NCBI RefSeq assembly: GCF_016924755.1 | Contig: NZ_JAFFJX010000005.1 | Location: forward strand, 372,001-436,000 | Length of the DNA stretch: 64,000 nucleotides | Direction of reading: 5' to 3' | From: Longitalea arenae | GTDB taxonomy: Bacteria > Bacteroidota > Bacteroidia > Chitinophagales > Chitinophagaceae | Shown: in pieces, positions 43,226 through 51,111 of the stretch | Numbering within the stretch: position 1 is the first letter of the stretch | Layout: each line of letters opens with the position of its first letter | The notes under the pieces: model-generated | Database searches by the model: none | What the model saw: the letters and a program-made list of their open reading frames with translations, nothing else | Told to the model about the DNA's origin: nothing | Position numbers and translations under genes: made by a program

Positions 43226-43282
43226 CCGAGAAAACCGAGTGCTTCTTTTTTAGTGTGCTTATCAATAGAAAAACTACATATT

Positions 43283-43311
43283 AAGAAAACCCACCGATTA
43301 AGATCGGCGGG
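43283..43311 (-). terminator. Minus-strand intrinsic terminator
   Basis: Stem 43311-43303 with 43298-43290 (8 of 9 pairs), TAAG-type loop, then TTTTCTT on the minus strand. It ends a transcript coming from the ssb side or from the doubtful ORF at 43325. Confidence 0.7.
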
Positions 43312-43792
43312 TAACTTACAACAACTACACATACGCCCAACAATTACCGGGCATAGCACCCCGGTTGGAGCAGTCATGGAACACCATTAAAACATACACG
43401 GATTCGGCAAAAACAATTTTTATAATGAGCTCTTGCTTAAGCAATATTTTAAATCGTAGAAAGCTTTTTGTTGTTAACAGCAGGGTTGCTCCAAGGTGCC
43501 CAAGATGCGTATTGCATGCAGCTGCATCACATACCACTAACTTTATATTCCCGGGCAACTGCATTATATTGAATTGGATTTTAAAGCGCAGTATGGACAC
43601 TTTTGGCAACACCATTCCAGAGCACTGATTCAAAGAGTATTTTTGGACTAACTGCAGTGCTCGCTTTAGTAGCCTTTCAGTCTTTCGTAAAGAGCTAATT
43701 TTTGTAAAGGTTTTGGTTAATGATACGATTAGGTAAATAGCATTGCTGCCATTCAATTTGCAGCCCCGGCTTTGGGAGCATGTTCTTTATAT
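43312..43792 (-). other. Doubtful region downstream of ssb; possible remnant of a peptide gene
   Basis: A minus ORF of 143 codons (43756-43325) ends 13 bases before the terminator above, but most of its translation has no protein-like pattern. Only its last 45 codons (KILLKQELIIKIV then HDCSNRGAMPGNCWAYV) recall a small leader-plus-Cys-core peptide. It may be a decayed precursor or simply ssb 3'UTR. Confidence 0.25.
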
Positions 43793-44179
43793 TCATTCCA
43801 TTTCAGCCATATCCTCTGGTTGCTCTTCAGGCTCGCCCTGATTCCTGCCACCACCCAACATGAGCAGCTCATTTAATACTATTTCTGTAACATAGCGTTT
43901 AATGCCGTTTTTATCGGTGTATTGGCGATGCACCAATTTACCAACAACGGCCACCTCTCTTCCTTTGGTCAAATATTTTTCTGAAATATCAGCGAGCTTG
44001 CCCCAGGCAACCACATTATGCCATAAGGTTTCAGAAACTTTCTGGCCCTGCGCATTGCGGTAAGTATCATGGGTAGCGATTGAAAAACGGGCTAGTTTTT
44101 TACCGGTTTCGGTAGTGCGTATTTCAGGTAATTGACCTAAGTATCCGATAAGCTGAACTTTGTTTCTTATTGCGTACAT
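43793..44179 (-). CDS. ssb: Single-stranded DNA-binding protein
   Basis: 128 aa OB-fold SSB. MYAIRNKVQLIGYLGQLPEIRTTETGKKLARFSIATHD is the standard opening. WHNVVAWGKLADISEKYLTKGREVAVVGKLVHRQYTDKNG holds the DNA-stacking Trp residues and strands. The acidic C-terminus (EPEEQPEDMAEME) lacks the usual DDDIPF-type tip, so docking of partner proteins may differ, or this is a secondary SSB. It lies divergent from a zinc-ribbon protein. Confidence 0.94.
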   Translation of the reverse strand: MYAIRNKVQLIGYLGQLPEIRTTETGKKLARFSIATHDTYRNAQGQKVSETLWHNVVAWGKLADISEKYLTKGREVAVVGKLVHRQYTDKNGIKRYVTEIVLNELLMLGGGRNQGEPEEQPEDMAEME

Positions 44180-44286
44180 AACTGTATTTTTAAGATTATT
44201 AATTTTATTTCAGTCTCTCGTTTCTGGCGCCGTTCGATTGACAACTCAAAGATGCAACCCACGGAAAGCGGTAGTCGGTTTTTAAA

Positions 44287-44333
44287 CGTTTGTATCCGGA
44301 TATAGTCGTTTGTTGTCGTTTACAAACGACTAT
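44287..44333. promoter_or_regulatory. CGTTTGT repeats and 12-base palindrome between ssb and zinc-ribbon gene
   Basis: Perfect inverted repeat ATAGTCGTTTGT (44302-44313)/ACAAACGACTAT (44322-44333) with an eight-base loop, followed by a T-run on the plus strand. Further CGTTTGTA (44287-44294) and CGTTTACA (44317-44324) words occur. It is either an operator shared by the divergent genes or a short-transcript terminator. Confidence 0.55.
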
Positions 44334-44377
44334 TTTTTGTACTTTCCATCATTCAATAGCCATTTAAACCTTTGATA

Positions 44378-44785
44378 ATGACTGTTAAAAACTGTCTGGC
44401 CTGCGACAGGCCGATTAAAGGCCGCACAGATAAAAAATTCTGCGACGATTCATGCCGGAATAACTACAATAACCGGTTGAACAGCGATGCCAATCCGGTG
44501 GTGCGGAATATCAATAATGTTTTGCGTAAGAACCGGCGCATCCTGGAAGAGCTGTTAGCAGCGCTTGAAAAGAAAGTACTGGTGGTTGACAGGCAGAAGC
44601 TGGCTGAAAAAGGATATCAGTTTGAATATTTCACCGAACACTTTACGACCAAAGAGAATGACCAGTATTATTACTGTTATGATTATGGTTACCGCACTTT
44701 ACAGGATGAAAAGCTGCTGGTGGTAAAAGACACGCGTAAAAAGACCTTTCCGGGGGAGAAGAAGCAAAGATTGGTGAAGCAATAG
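44378..44785 (+). CDS. Zinc-ribbon protein of unknown function (DUF2116-like)
   Basis: 135 aa. N-terminal four-Cys zinc ribbon: CLACDRPIKGRTDKKFCDDSC (Cys at positions 6, 9, 22 and 26 by this start). Then a helical region (NNYNNRLNSDANPVVRNINN, ILEELLAALEKKVLVVDRQ) and a Tyr-rich segment (YQFEYFTEHFTTKENDQYYYCYDYGYR) with a basic end. The ATG at 44378 is chosen over the TTG at 44372. It is divergent from ssb over a palindromic region, which suggests a nucleic-acid-related role. Function unknown. Confidence 0.78.
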   Translation: MTVKNCLACDRPIKGRTDKKFCDDSCRNNYNNRLNSDANPVVRNINNVLRKNRRILEELLAALEKKVLVVDRQKLAEKGYQFEYFTEHFTTKENDQYYYCYDYGYRTLQDEKLLVVKDTRKKTFPGEKKQRLVKQ

Positions 44786-44890
44786 CAATTTACAATGACA
44801 ATGCGTCACCTTTATGTTATTGTCAAATGTAAAAGTTAAAAAGTCATAGGGAATCGGGCTAAAAAGGTTCGAATTCCATTTAAGTATTTA

Positions 44891-45483
44891 TTAACCCCTT
44901 GCTATAGACTGTGCCGGAAATTTTTGGATAATGGGTATGACCCAGGCAGGATAATTCATTACTTGTAGGTATACTTTACCATTTTCTATGCGTAAGATTT
45001 CTTGTGGTGTAACAGGTTCTTCACTTAAAGCTATCCCGTTATCAAAAAGAGTAACCAAATCAAATTGCGTCACATACTTATAAAGATTTTTATAACCGAA
45101 TTCATAATTGTAGCGAATAGTTTCCTCTGACACTCTACTAGACTCTTCAAGTGAATTAAATCCCATGAACACAAGGTGGATTTGATATCCGGCGTTTTGA
45201 AACTCTATAGATGTCTTCATTGGGTTTTCTGAACTAAAGTTGGTTTCAAAAGCATAATTTAAGCGGGATTCTATTGCCTGTTGTTTCTGACCTTCAAATA
45301 TGTTTTCGTTAATATAAGACCATAATGCTTCACTTCCTGTTTCTGGATATTTTTTTACTAAAGCCGCCATGTGCTTATCACCATCAAAAACTTCGAGATC
45401 CGCGGTGGTTATTTCTTTTGAAAAGAGACTTTTTTCCTGTGCCGTTTGGTCCTGCTACAACAAAAAGTACAGGATTGCCCATA
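44891..45483 (-). pseudogene. Zeta-toxin family kinase, frameshifted in the P-loop and internally deleted
   Basis: The minus frame from the ATG at 45483 reads MGNPVLFVVAGPNGTGKK, a zeta-toxin Walker A, but then stops within 20 codons. The 159-codon frame further down (MAALVKKYPETGSEALWSYI...) continues the fold with FDGDKH just before its first Met and FETNFSS, HLVFMGFN, IRYNYEFGYKNLYKY. Removing one A from the six-A run (complement of 45431-45436) restores one frame: GTGKSLFSKEITTADLEVFDGDKH. In addition, the usual R..R..GGH segment between FMGFNSLEES and RVSEETIRYN seems missing. Both losses would inactivate the UNAG-kinase activity of this family. It lies four bases after the probable antitoxin gene. 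Confidence 0.75.
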
Positions 45484-45487
45484 TATA

Positions 45488-45730
45488 TTAATATAAAATC
45501 TTAATTACTTTTTCTTCTGAGGTAGTAGTGTTTTGTTCAATGAGGACTGTATAACCATTAGGGTATTTATGAATAAATAAACTAGGCTTTACACACAATT
45601 CATTTCTATAAACCATAGGCAGATTCATTGCCTTAGTTTTCTCAATCTCATTCTGCAAAACAGCCTTCAACCTGCTTTCTTTTTCTTCAGCGGTTAATGC
45701 GAAAAAAAGTTTCCGTCCTTCTGAAGCCAT
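45488..45730 (-). CDS. Probable antitoxin partner of the zeta-type toxin
   Basis: 80 aa, charged and helical in the first half (FALTAEEKESRLKAVLQNEIEKTKA), beta-rich in the second (LFIHKYPNGYTVLIEQNTT). It is located immediately upstream of the zeta-like gene with four bases between, the classic antitoxin-first layout of zeta-type modules in Bacteroidota. No DNA-binding motif is recognised. ATG at 45730. Since the toxin is broken, this may be an orphan antitoxin able to counter related toxins. Confidence 0.65.
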   Translation of the reverse strand: MASEGRKLFFALTAEEKESRLKAVLQNEIEKTKAMNLPMVYRNELCVKPSLFIHKYPNGYTVLIEQNTTTSEEKVIKILY

Positions 45731-45884
45731 ATTGTTTCTTGTTTGCCTGTCAAAAATAGCAAATTTCCAGCTGTTTTCTTTTGTCTTGCAAGTTATTGAT
45801 TATAAATATAGTGTACTAAGGCAACGCCCTGCTCATTTTGTGAATCCGTTCTTAAAAATGAGGAATCGCATATTCTGGGCCGCC

Positions 45885-46595
45885 TCACTTCCTCAACAAC
45901 TTATTATTCACGATCTTCTCCATGATTTCTTCCTTCTGGTATTTGGAGATGGGAATCTGGTACTTGCCGCCCACGTGCAGCATATTCCCTTCTATAGATT
46001 GAATGCGCTGGATATTCACCAGGTACGATTTATGCGGCTGAATGAACTGGCTCGCGGGCAGCTTTTCCTGCATGGCTTTGAGGGTAGCGTGGGTGATCAG
46101 CTTTTTGTCGGGTGTATAAAGCGCTACATAGTTCTCCATGGCTTCTACAAACAACAAGTCCTCCAGGTTAACTTTCTCCAGTCTGTTATCGGTTTTAATG
46201 AACAGGTAAGCCGGTGCCGCTGTGGACACATTGATGAAATAGTCGTATGCTTTATTCGCTGCTTTCAGAAAACGTTCAAATGATATGGGCTTTAACAGAT
46301 AATCCAAAACATCCAACTCATAGCCCTTGATCGCATATTGTTCATAGGCAGTTGTGAAAATCACCTTAGGGGCCTGCGGGTTATTTTTCAGGAAATCAAT
46401 GCCGGAAACATAAGGCATTTCAATATCCAGGAAAAGCAGGTCGGCCCGCTGTTGTTTTAGTAAGGAGTTTAATTGGACTGCATCTTCACAAACACCAACG
46501 AGTTCCAGGAAATCGATTTTTTCAATATATCCCTCCAAGCCTTTGCGGGCTATCGGTTCGTCGTCAATGATCATACATTTGATGGTTGGTGTCAT
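45885..46595 (-). CDS. LytTR family response regulator
   Basis: 236 aa. Receiver domain 1-120: acidic pair in CMIIDDEPIARKG, phospho-Asp in LLFLDIEMPYVSG (about 56) and Lys in LLKPI (about 106). LytTR DNA-binding domain about 135-232: LFIKTDNRLEKVNLEDLLFVEA, FIQPHKSYLVNIQRIQS, KYQIPISKYQKEEI. The start at 46595 overlaps the kinase stop codon by ATGA, so the pair is translationally coupled. The ORF extends to 46781 in kinase sequence. Targets unknown. Confidence 0.94.
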   Translation of the reverse strand: MTPTIKCMIIDDEPIARKGLEGYIEKIDFLELVGVCEDAVQLNSLLKQQRADLLFLDIEMPYVSGIDFLKNNPQAPKVIFTTAYEQYAIKGYELDVLDYLLKPISFERFLKAANKAYDYFINVSTAAPAYLFIKTDNRLEKVNLEDLLFVEAMENYVALYTPDKKLITHATLKAMQEKLPASQFIQPHKSYLVNIQRIQSIEGNMLHVGGKYQIPISKYQKEEIMEKIVNNKLLRK

Positions 46596-47632
46596 ACTAA
46601 TTGTATTTGGATAGCCGCAAAGTAAGTATTCCCTTTCTTTTCTGCGGTAAATGTATGTTTTGCCGGATACAATAGTTCCAGTCTTCGTTTTAAATTTTCC
46701 AGGCCGATACCGTTCCTGGATGGCGCCTTTGCCTGCTGATATCCCAGGGCCGTGGGTACCGAATTTTCTACTGCAAAACACAAAATATCATTTTCTCTGC
46801 GCGCTTCAATGCTGATGTGATAATCACCGCCTACATATTTAAAGGCATTTTCTACGAGGGGCAGAAATAACAACGGATATACCTGTTCATCATTCAGCGA
46901 GCTGTCAAAATGTACCTGCAGTTGCAGTTTATTCGAGCTTCTTACTTTTTGCAATTCGATAAAGTTCTGCAAATAATGTAATTCCTGGCTAACAGGCACC
47001 GTCTGTTGCTGATCGTATAACTGGTAACGTAATAGCTCCGAAAATTTCTCGATGCTTTTCTTTGCTTCGGCTACATTATCATCCATTTGAAAGTAAACAG
47101 TATTCAGCGCATTGAACAAAAAATGCGGATGATATTGTGCTTTTAAGAATTTAAGTTCTGTTTGCAGGTGGTCATTGGTCATTTTTTCGAGCAGCAATTT
47201 ATTGTTTACATAGGCTTGTAACAATTTGTTGCTTCTTACCACCGTGTAGTACACCAGACAAAACAAGAGAGGAATGATATTGATAGTGGCAAAATCACCC
47301 CAGCTTAAGCCATCGTCGGTCAAAGCCACCATCGGAGTAACGATGGCGTTGTTGATCAGTTCTGTAATTAGCACTACCCACAGAAGCTCCTGCAGCACTG
47401 TTTTAAAATCTATATTGTGTTGTAATCTTTTATCGAAGCGTTGAAACAGCTTTTCAAATGCATACATGGTAAGATACCCCGCAGCTACTACAAACACCAG
47501 TTCTATACCTGTGATGATCCAGGCCCGCCGCCAAACCCTGAAATGGGAAACTGTATCATTCAAGATTCTAATTGTGATATAGATCAGCAATCCAAACAAT
47601 CCGGGGAACGCATATTTCCAAAACCGTTTCAT
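46592..47632 (-). CDS. LytS-like sensor histidine kinase (His_kinase family)
   Basis: 346 aa. Four hydrophobic helices in the first 140 residues (about 10-28, 38-60, 78-105, 112-132) form an integral membrane sensor. The kinase core follows: phospho-accepting His in LKAQYHPHFLFNALNTVYF (about 168-170), then the N-box LLFLPLVENAFKYVGG and the G-box NGIGLENLKRRLELLYP. It phosphorylates the LytTR regulator encoded after a four-base overlap. The signal is unknown. A membrane acyltransferase gene lies 108 bases upstream, same strand. Confidence 0.94.
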   Translation of the reverse strand: MKRFWKYAFPGLFGLLIYITIRILNDTVSHFRVWRRAWIITGIELVFVVAAGYLTMYAFEKLFQRFDKRLQHNIDFKTVLQELLWVVLITELINNAIVTPMVALTDDGLSWGDFATINIIPLLFCLVYYTVVRSNKLLQAYVNNKLLLEKMTNDHLQTELKFLKAQYHPHFLFNALNTVYFQMDDNVAEAKKSIEKFSELLRYQLYDQQQTVPVSQELHYLQNFIELQKVRSSNKLQLQVHFDSSLNDEQVYPLLFLPLVENAFKYVGGDYHISIEARRENDILCFAVENSVPTALGYQQAKAPSRNGIGLENLKRRLELLYPAKHTFTAEKKGNTYFAAIQIQLV

Positions 47633-47739
47633 CTGAAACTAATTATTGTGTTTGAGCCAGATGGAACTTACCAGGGCAAAATTCTCACGGTTAAGCATAG
47701 TAATGACAATTTTGCCCCGGACGTTTCATCATTCGTAAG

Positions 47740-48978
47740 TTACGATATTTGGATGGCTGATGGAATTGTTGCAGCCGTTTTTACGGGTGCAGTTTCAGCG
47801 TCGTTTTTAACACCGGGCTTTGCCTCTTTTTTCTTCGGTTTCATCCCAAATAAAAACCGCGTAATGTCATAGGGTCTGATCAGCAAATGATAAATACACA
47901 TGATCAGCACAAAGGAAGTAATAAATGTGAAGATGAATTTGCCGTATACCGGATCGGGGCTTTGCAGCACATAATACACTATAATCACTATAATGGTCTG
48001 GTGCAAAATATAAAAAGGATAGATGGCCTCATTGATATAATTCTGGATGCGGTGTTTTTTATTCAGATATTTTTTACCGTACCCAATGGCGGTAAAGATC
48101 CAGCACCAGGCGGTAATGGGAAATAACGACATATACGCATAAGTACGCCAGTCGCTTCGCCAGTTTGAAATCAGATCTTCAGGTTCCAGGTCATTCCACC
48201 TGATATAATTGATGCATAGAATACTGGCAAAGGCAAGCAGGAAGGAGATACGGCGGTTCCGCTCAAGGCTATCAGTTAAGCCAGGAAAATTCACACAGAT
48301 AAAACCAGTCATTAAAAAAAGCAACCAGTAGATATGCCTGCTCCAGTCGTGAATAAGATCATGCGTTTCGGGGAACGACAGGTTCATAGCGGTATAAGCG
48401 ATCACACTGGGAACAGCGAGCCAATAGACCAATTGGCGTTTAGCCAGTTTGTTGAAGAAGGCCAGCCGTTCTTTACCTTGTTCACTCATCATCCATTTTA
48501 AGAGCGGCGCAAACAATATATCGTACAAAAACAAATAAACAATAAACCACAGGTGGTGCCAGCTGAAATTACCAGCGGGGTAGGGGCCGGTCGTGAAGAT
48601 AGTAGGATAGAAGTCTGCAAAATTCCCATTAAAGCCTTGTGTCAGTCTTTCCATGTATACCTGCGGCGGTACTATGACCAGGATGCCAAATACCAATGGA
48701 ATGAACAATCGCCGGAAGCGTAAGCCTATGAAGGCGCCGGTGGTCCTGCTTTTCAACATAAAAAAGGTTACGGTGCCTGAAATGAAAAATAAGAGCGGCA
48801 TTCTGAAACGGCCCAGCCAGAAATTCACCTCCATGAGCAGGTTGCTGGTCTCTTTATTTTTAAGGTGCCATTCCCATTCTTCCACGAATGCCATGCCTGC
48901 ATGCAGGAAGAAAACAGCGAGAATTGAGAGAACGCGAAGCCAGTCGAGATAGGCCTGGCGGGTAGAAGCAGGTTGCAT
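47740..48978 (-). CDS. Acyltransferase family 3 membrane protein (OpgC/MdoC-like)
   Basis: 412 aa with about ten transmembrane helices. The opening LDWLRVLSILAVFFLHAGMAF places the catalytic-type His of acyltransferase-3 proteins in the first helix, and FISGTVTFFMLKSR follows in the second. Members transfer acyl groups (for example acetyl or succinyl) to glucans, O-antigens or small molecules in the periplasm. The C-terminal tail after about 375 is Lys/Ala/Thr-rich and cytoplasmic. It probably shares a transcript or at least orientation with the LytS/LytTR pair downstream. Confidence 0.9.
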   Translation of the reverse strand: MQPASTRQAYLDWLRVLSILAVFFLHAGMAFVEEWEWHLKNKETSNLLMEVNFWLGRFRMPLLFFISGTVTFFMLKSRTTGAFIGLRFRRLFIPLVFGILVIVPPQVYMERLTQGFNGNFADFYPTIFTTGPYPAGNFSWHHLWFIVYLFLYDILFAPLLKWMMSEQGKERLAFFNKLAKRQLVYWLAVPSVIAYTAMNLSFPETHDLIHDWSRHIYWLLFLMTGFICVNFPGLTDSLERNRRISFLLAFASILCINYIRWNDLEPEDLISNWRSDWRTYAYMSLFPITAWCWIFTAIGYGKKYLNKKHRIQNYINEAIYPFYILHQTIIVIIVYYVLQSPDPVYGKFIFTFITSFVLIMCIYHLLIRPYDITRFLFGMKPKKKEAKPGVKNDAETAPVKTAATIPSAIQIS

Positions 48979-49227
48979 AAGGTTAATTTTCTACAAACCT
49001 AGTTTTGCGCAGTGTGGGGGTAAAATTAGTTTGACGTATGGACGGTTCCGGCCGGTCAATGGGCAGATTAGCTAATTTGCCAATGGCTAAGATGGTGGCT
49101 TTGCCAAGGCTAATAAAAAACCAGGGGAAAAACGCGATAAACGGGGGTGAAAGCCGCCTGCAACGGGCCTTTCGCTTTCTGTGTGACCTTCTGTCTGTTA
49201 GACATTTAATTTATTATTGCCCGGCAA
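48979..49227. other. Gene-free stretch with GCTAATTT-type words
   Basis: 49065-49112 carries GCTAATTTGCC, AATGGCTAAG and GGCTAAT words. No credible ORF; the 79-codon frame at 49038 is rejected. Confidence 0.5.
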
Positions 49228-49259
49228 TTTGTTATTATGCTCGTTTACCAATAATTTTG
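49228..49259 (+). promoter_or_regulatory. pdhB promoter (TTTG-N20-TAATTTTG)
   Basis: TTTG at 49228-49231 and TAATTTTG at 49252-49259, spacing 20, the expected Bacteroidota layout, 25 bases before the ATG. Confidence 0.65.
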
Positions 49260-49284
49260 CCCGGTTTTAAAAACTGAATACAGA

Positions 49285-50271
49285 ATGGCAAGATCTATCG
49301 CATTTCGCGAAGCGCTCCGCGAAGCTATGAGTGAAGAAATGAGGAGAGACGACCGGGTTTTCCTGATGGGTGAGGAAGTAGCTGAATACAATGGCGCCTA
49401 TAAAGTAAGCCAGGGCATGCTGGCGGAATTCGGCCCCAAAAGAGTTATTGACACCCCTATTGCTGAGCTGGGTTTTGCCGGTATTGCGGTAGGTGCTGCT
49501 CAGAACGGATTACGTCCGATCGTTGAGTTCATGACCTGGAACTTTGCCGTACTGGCATTGGACCAGATCTTAAACACCGCTTCGAAAATGCTGGCTATGA
49601 GCGGTGGACAAATTGGTTGTCCGATCGTTTTCCGAGGACCCAACGGTTCTGCCGGTCAGCTGGGCGCCCAGCACTCTACGGCTTTTGAGAGCTATTATGC
49701 AAATATCCCCGGTATTAAGGTAATTTCCCCTTCCAATCCATACGATGCCAAAGGTTTAATGAAAGCTGCGATCCGCGATGAGGATCCGGTGATGTTCATG
49801 GAAAGTGAGGTAATGTATGGCGACAAAGGCGAAGTTCCTGAAGAAGAATACATCATCGAGATCGGTAAAGCCGATGTTAAAAAACAGGGTAGCGATGTTA
49901 CCATTGTTTCTTACAATAAAATGATGAAGGTTGCCCTGGGCGCTGCTGCTGAACTGGAAAAAGAAGGTGTAAGCGCTGAAGTGGTTGACCTGCGTACGAT
50001 CCGTCCGCTCGACTGGCACACCATCCTGGAAAGTGTTAAAAAGACCAACCGCCTGGTGATCGTGGAAGAGCAATGGCCTATGTGCTCTGTTTCATCAGAG
50101 ATCGCTTACCGCATTCAAAAAGAAGCTTTCGATTACCTGGATGCGCCTATCCGCCGCTTAACTGCTGCTGATGCGCCGCTGCACTATGCACCCAACCTGG
50201 TAGAAGCTGCTTTACCAAGCGTTGACAAAACCGTACGCCTGGTGAAAGAGGTTATGTATATGAAGAAATAA
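49285..50271 (+). CDS. pdhB: Pyruvate dehydrogenase E1 component, beta subunit
   Basis: 328 aa thiamine-diphosphate enzyme subunit. Opening IAFREALREAMSEEMRRDD, FLMGEEVAEYNGAYKVSQG, then FMTWNFAVLALDQILNTA, FRGPNGSAGQLGAQHS (His and Gln of the E1 active site), VISPSNPYDAKGLMKAAI, and C-terminal VEEQWPMCSVSSEIAY. It converts pyruvate to hydroxyethyl-TDP with the alpha subunit (pdhA), which is not adjacent here. The length is typical of Bacteroidota E1 beta. Good promoter upstream and terminator downstream, so a single-gene unit. Confidence 0.94.
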   Translation: MARSIAFREALREAMSEEMRRDDRVFLMGEEVAEYNGAYKVSQGMLAEFGPKRVIDTPIAELGFAGIAVGAAQNGLRPIVEFMTWNFAVLALDQILNTASKMLAMSGGQIGCPIVFRGPNGSAGQLGAQHSTAFESYYANIPGIKVISPSNPYDAKGLMKAAIRDEDPVMFMESEVMYGDKGEVPEEEYIIEIGKADVKKQGSDVTIVSYNKMMKVALGAAAELEKEGVSAEVVDLRTIRPLDWHTILESVKKTNRLVIVEEQWPMCSVSSEIAYRIQKEAFDYLDAPIRRLTAADAPLHYAPNLVEAALPSVDKTVRLVKEVMYMKK

Positions 50272-50304
50272 GGCATCGAGGCAAAAAGGCATAAAGTTAT
50301 TAAG

Positions 50305-50338
50305 GTGGGCTACTCCTAATGAGTAGCTCACTTTTTTT
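50305..50338 (+). terminator. Rho-independent terminator of pdhB
   Basis: 11-bp stem (50305-50315 with 50321-50331, one G:T pair), five-base loop, seven T. Confidence 0.85.
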
Positions 50339-50348
50339 ATGCTGATAA

Positions 50349-50785
50349 GCGACTGGGAACCGGAAATATGCTAAGGATAATGAGATGGTTTTCCCTTCTC
50401 ACAATGCGTTACAGGTTTCAGGTTACAAGTTACAGGGAAAGGCAACCGGCGACTGGGAACCGGAAATATGCTAGGGATAGTGAGATGGTTTCCCCTTCTA
50501 ACAATGCGTTACAGGTTTCAGGTTACAAGTTACAGGGAAAGGCAACCGGCGACTGGTAACCGGAAATATGCTAAGCATAATAAGATGGTTTTCCCTTCTA
50601 ACAATGCGTTACAGGTTTCAGATTACAAGTTACAGGGAAAGGCAACCGGCGACTGGCAAACGGAAAATATGCTAAGCATAATGAGATGGTTTTCCCTTCT
50701 AACAATGCGTTACAGGTTTCAGGTTACAAGTTACAGGGAAAGGCAACCGGCGACTGGTAACCGGAAACTGGTAACCGGTAACTAA
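50349..50785. repeat. Tandem array of a 100-bp unit, four copies plus partial fifth
   Basis: Units start GCGACTGG at 50349, 50449, 50549, 50649 and 50750 (the last truncated after about 35 bases). Within units the copies differ at about five positions. Each unit contains GTTACAGGTTTCAGGTTACAAGTTACAGG-like words (given in part: 50411 onward) and GGAACCGG. The 100-base period is not a multiple of three, so the ORFs running through it are not coding. No spacer/repeat alternation as in CRISPR. Confidence 0.95.
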
Positions 50786-50857
50786 ACAAGCCTCCCGATT
50801 TACCGGAAGGCCGTTTTTGCTTGCTTTGGATATTAATAAAAAAAGGTTCTCCAGAAA

Positions 50858-50992
50858 TTATTTTAACAGAGACGAACATAAGGTCAGCAGACCATACATG
50901 CCTCCAAGAATAAATCCTCCTAAAAGTGCTAAACGGGTAATTACTTTAGTCAGTGACAGGTGAGAATGAACATCAACTGCAGATGCCTTCAT
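50858..50992 (-). CDS. Candidate 44-aa single-helix membrane protein
   Basis: ATG at 50992 to TAA at 50858. A polar N-terminus (MKASAVDVHSHLSLTK) is followed by one hydrophobic helix (VITRLALLGGFILGGMYGLL) and a short tail ending CSSLLK. The clear N-in/TM pattern argues for a real small gene rather than chance. It lies 117 bases downstream of the DUF4846 lipoprotein start-to-stop unit on the same strand. Family and role unknown. Confidence 0.5.
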   Translation of the reverse strand: MKASAVDVHSHLSLTKVITRLALLGGFILGGMYGLLTLCSSLLK

Positions 50993-51111
50993 AAGTAACG
51001 GATTTTGATTAAAAATGTTTTTTCTAAAGGATATGGCTCTAAAATAATATGTATTGTTAAACCTTGCAAGGTAGTTTTACTAGGGGATACTCTTATAGTT
51101 ACAGAGCTTAT

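Noticed and set aside
43365-43628. 87-codon plus ORF antisense to the region after ssb
   Set aside because: No protein-like composition; the terminator there is on the minus strand.
50368-50785. Two repetitive plus ORFs (63 and 105 codons)
   Set aside because: They run through the 100-bp tandem array, whose period is not a multiple of three, so the peptide repeats are accidental.
50349-50785. CRISPR array
   Set aside because: The whole 100-bp unit is conserved with no unique spacers, and no cas genes are near.
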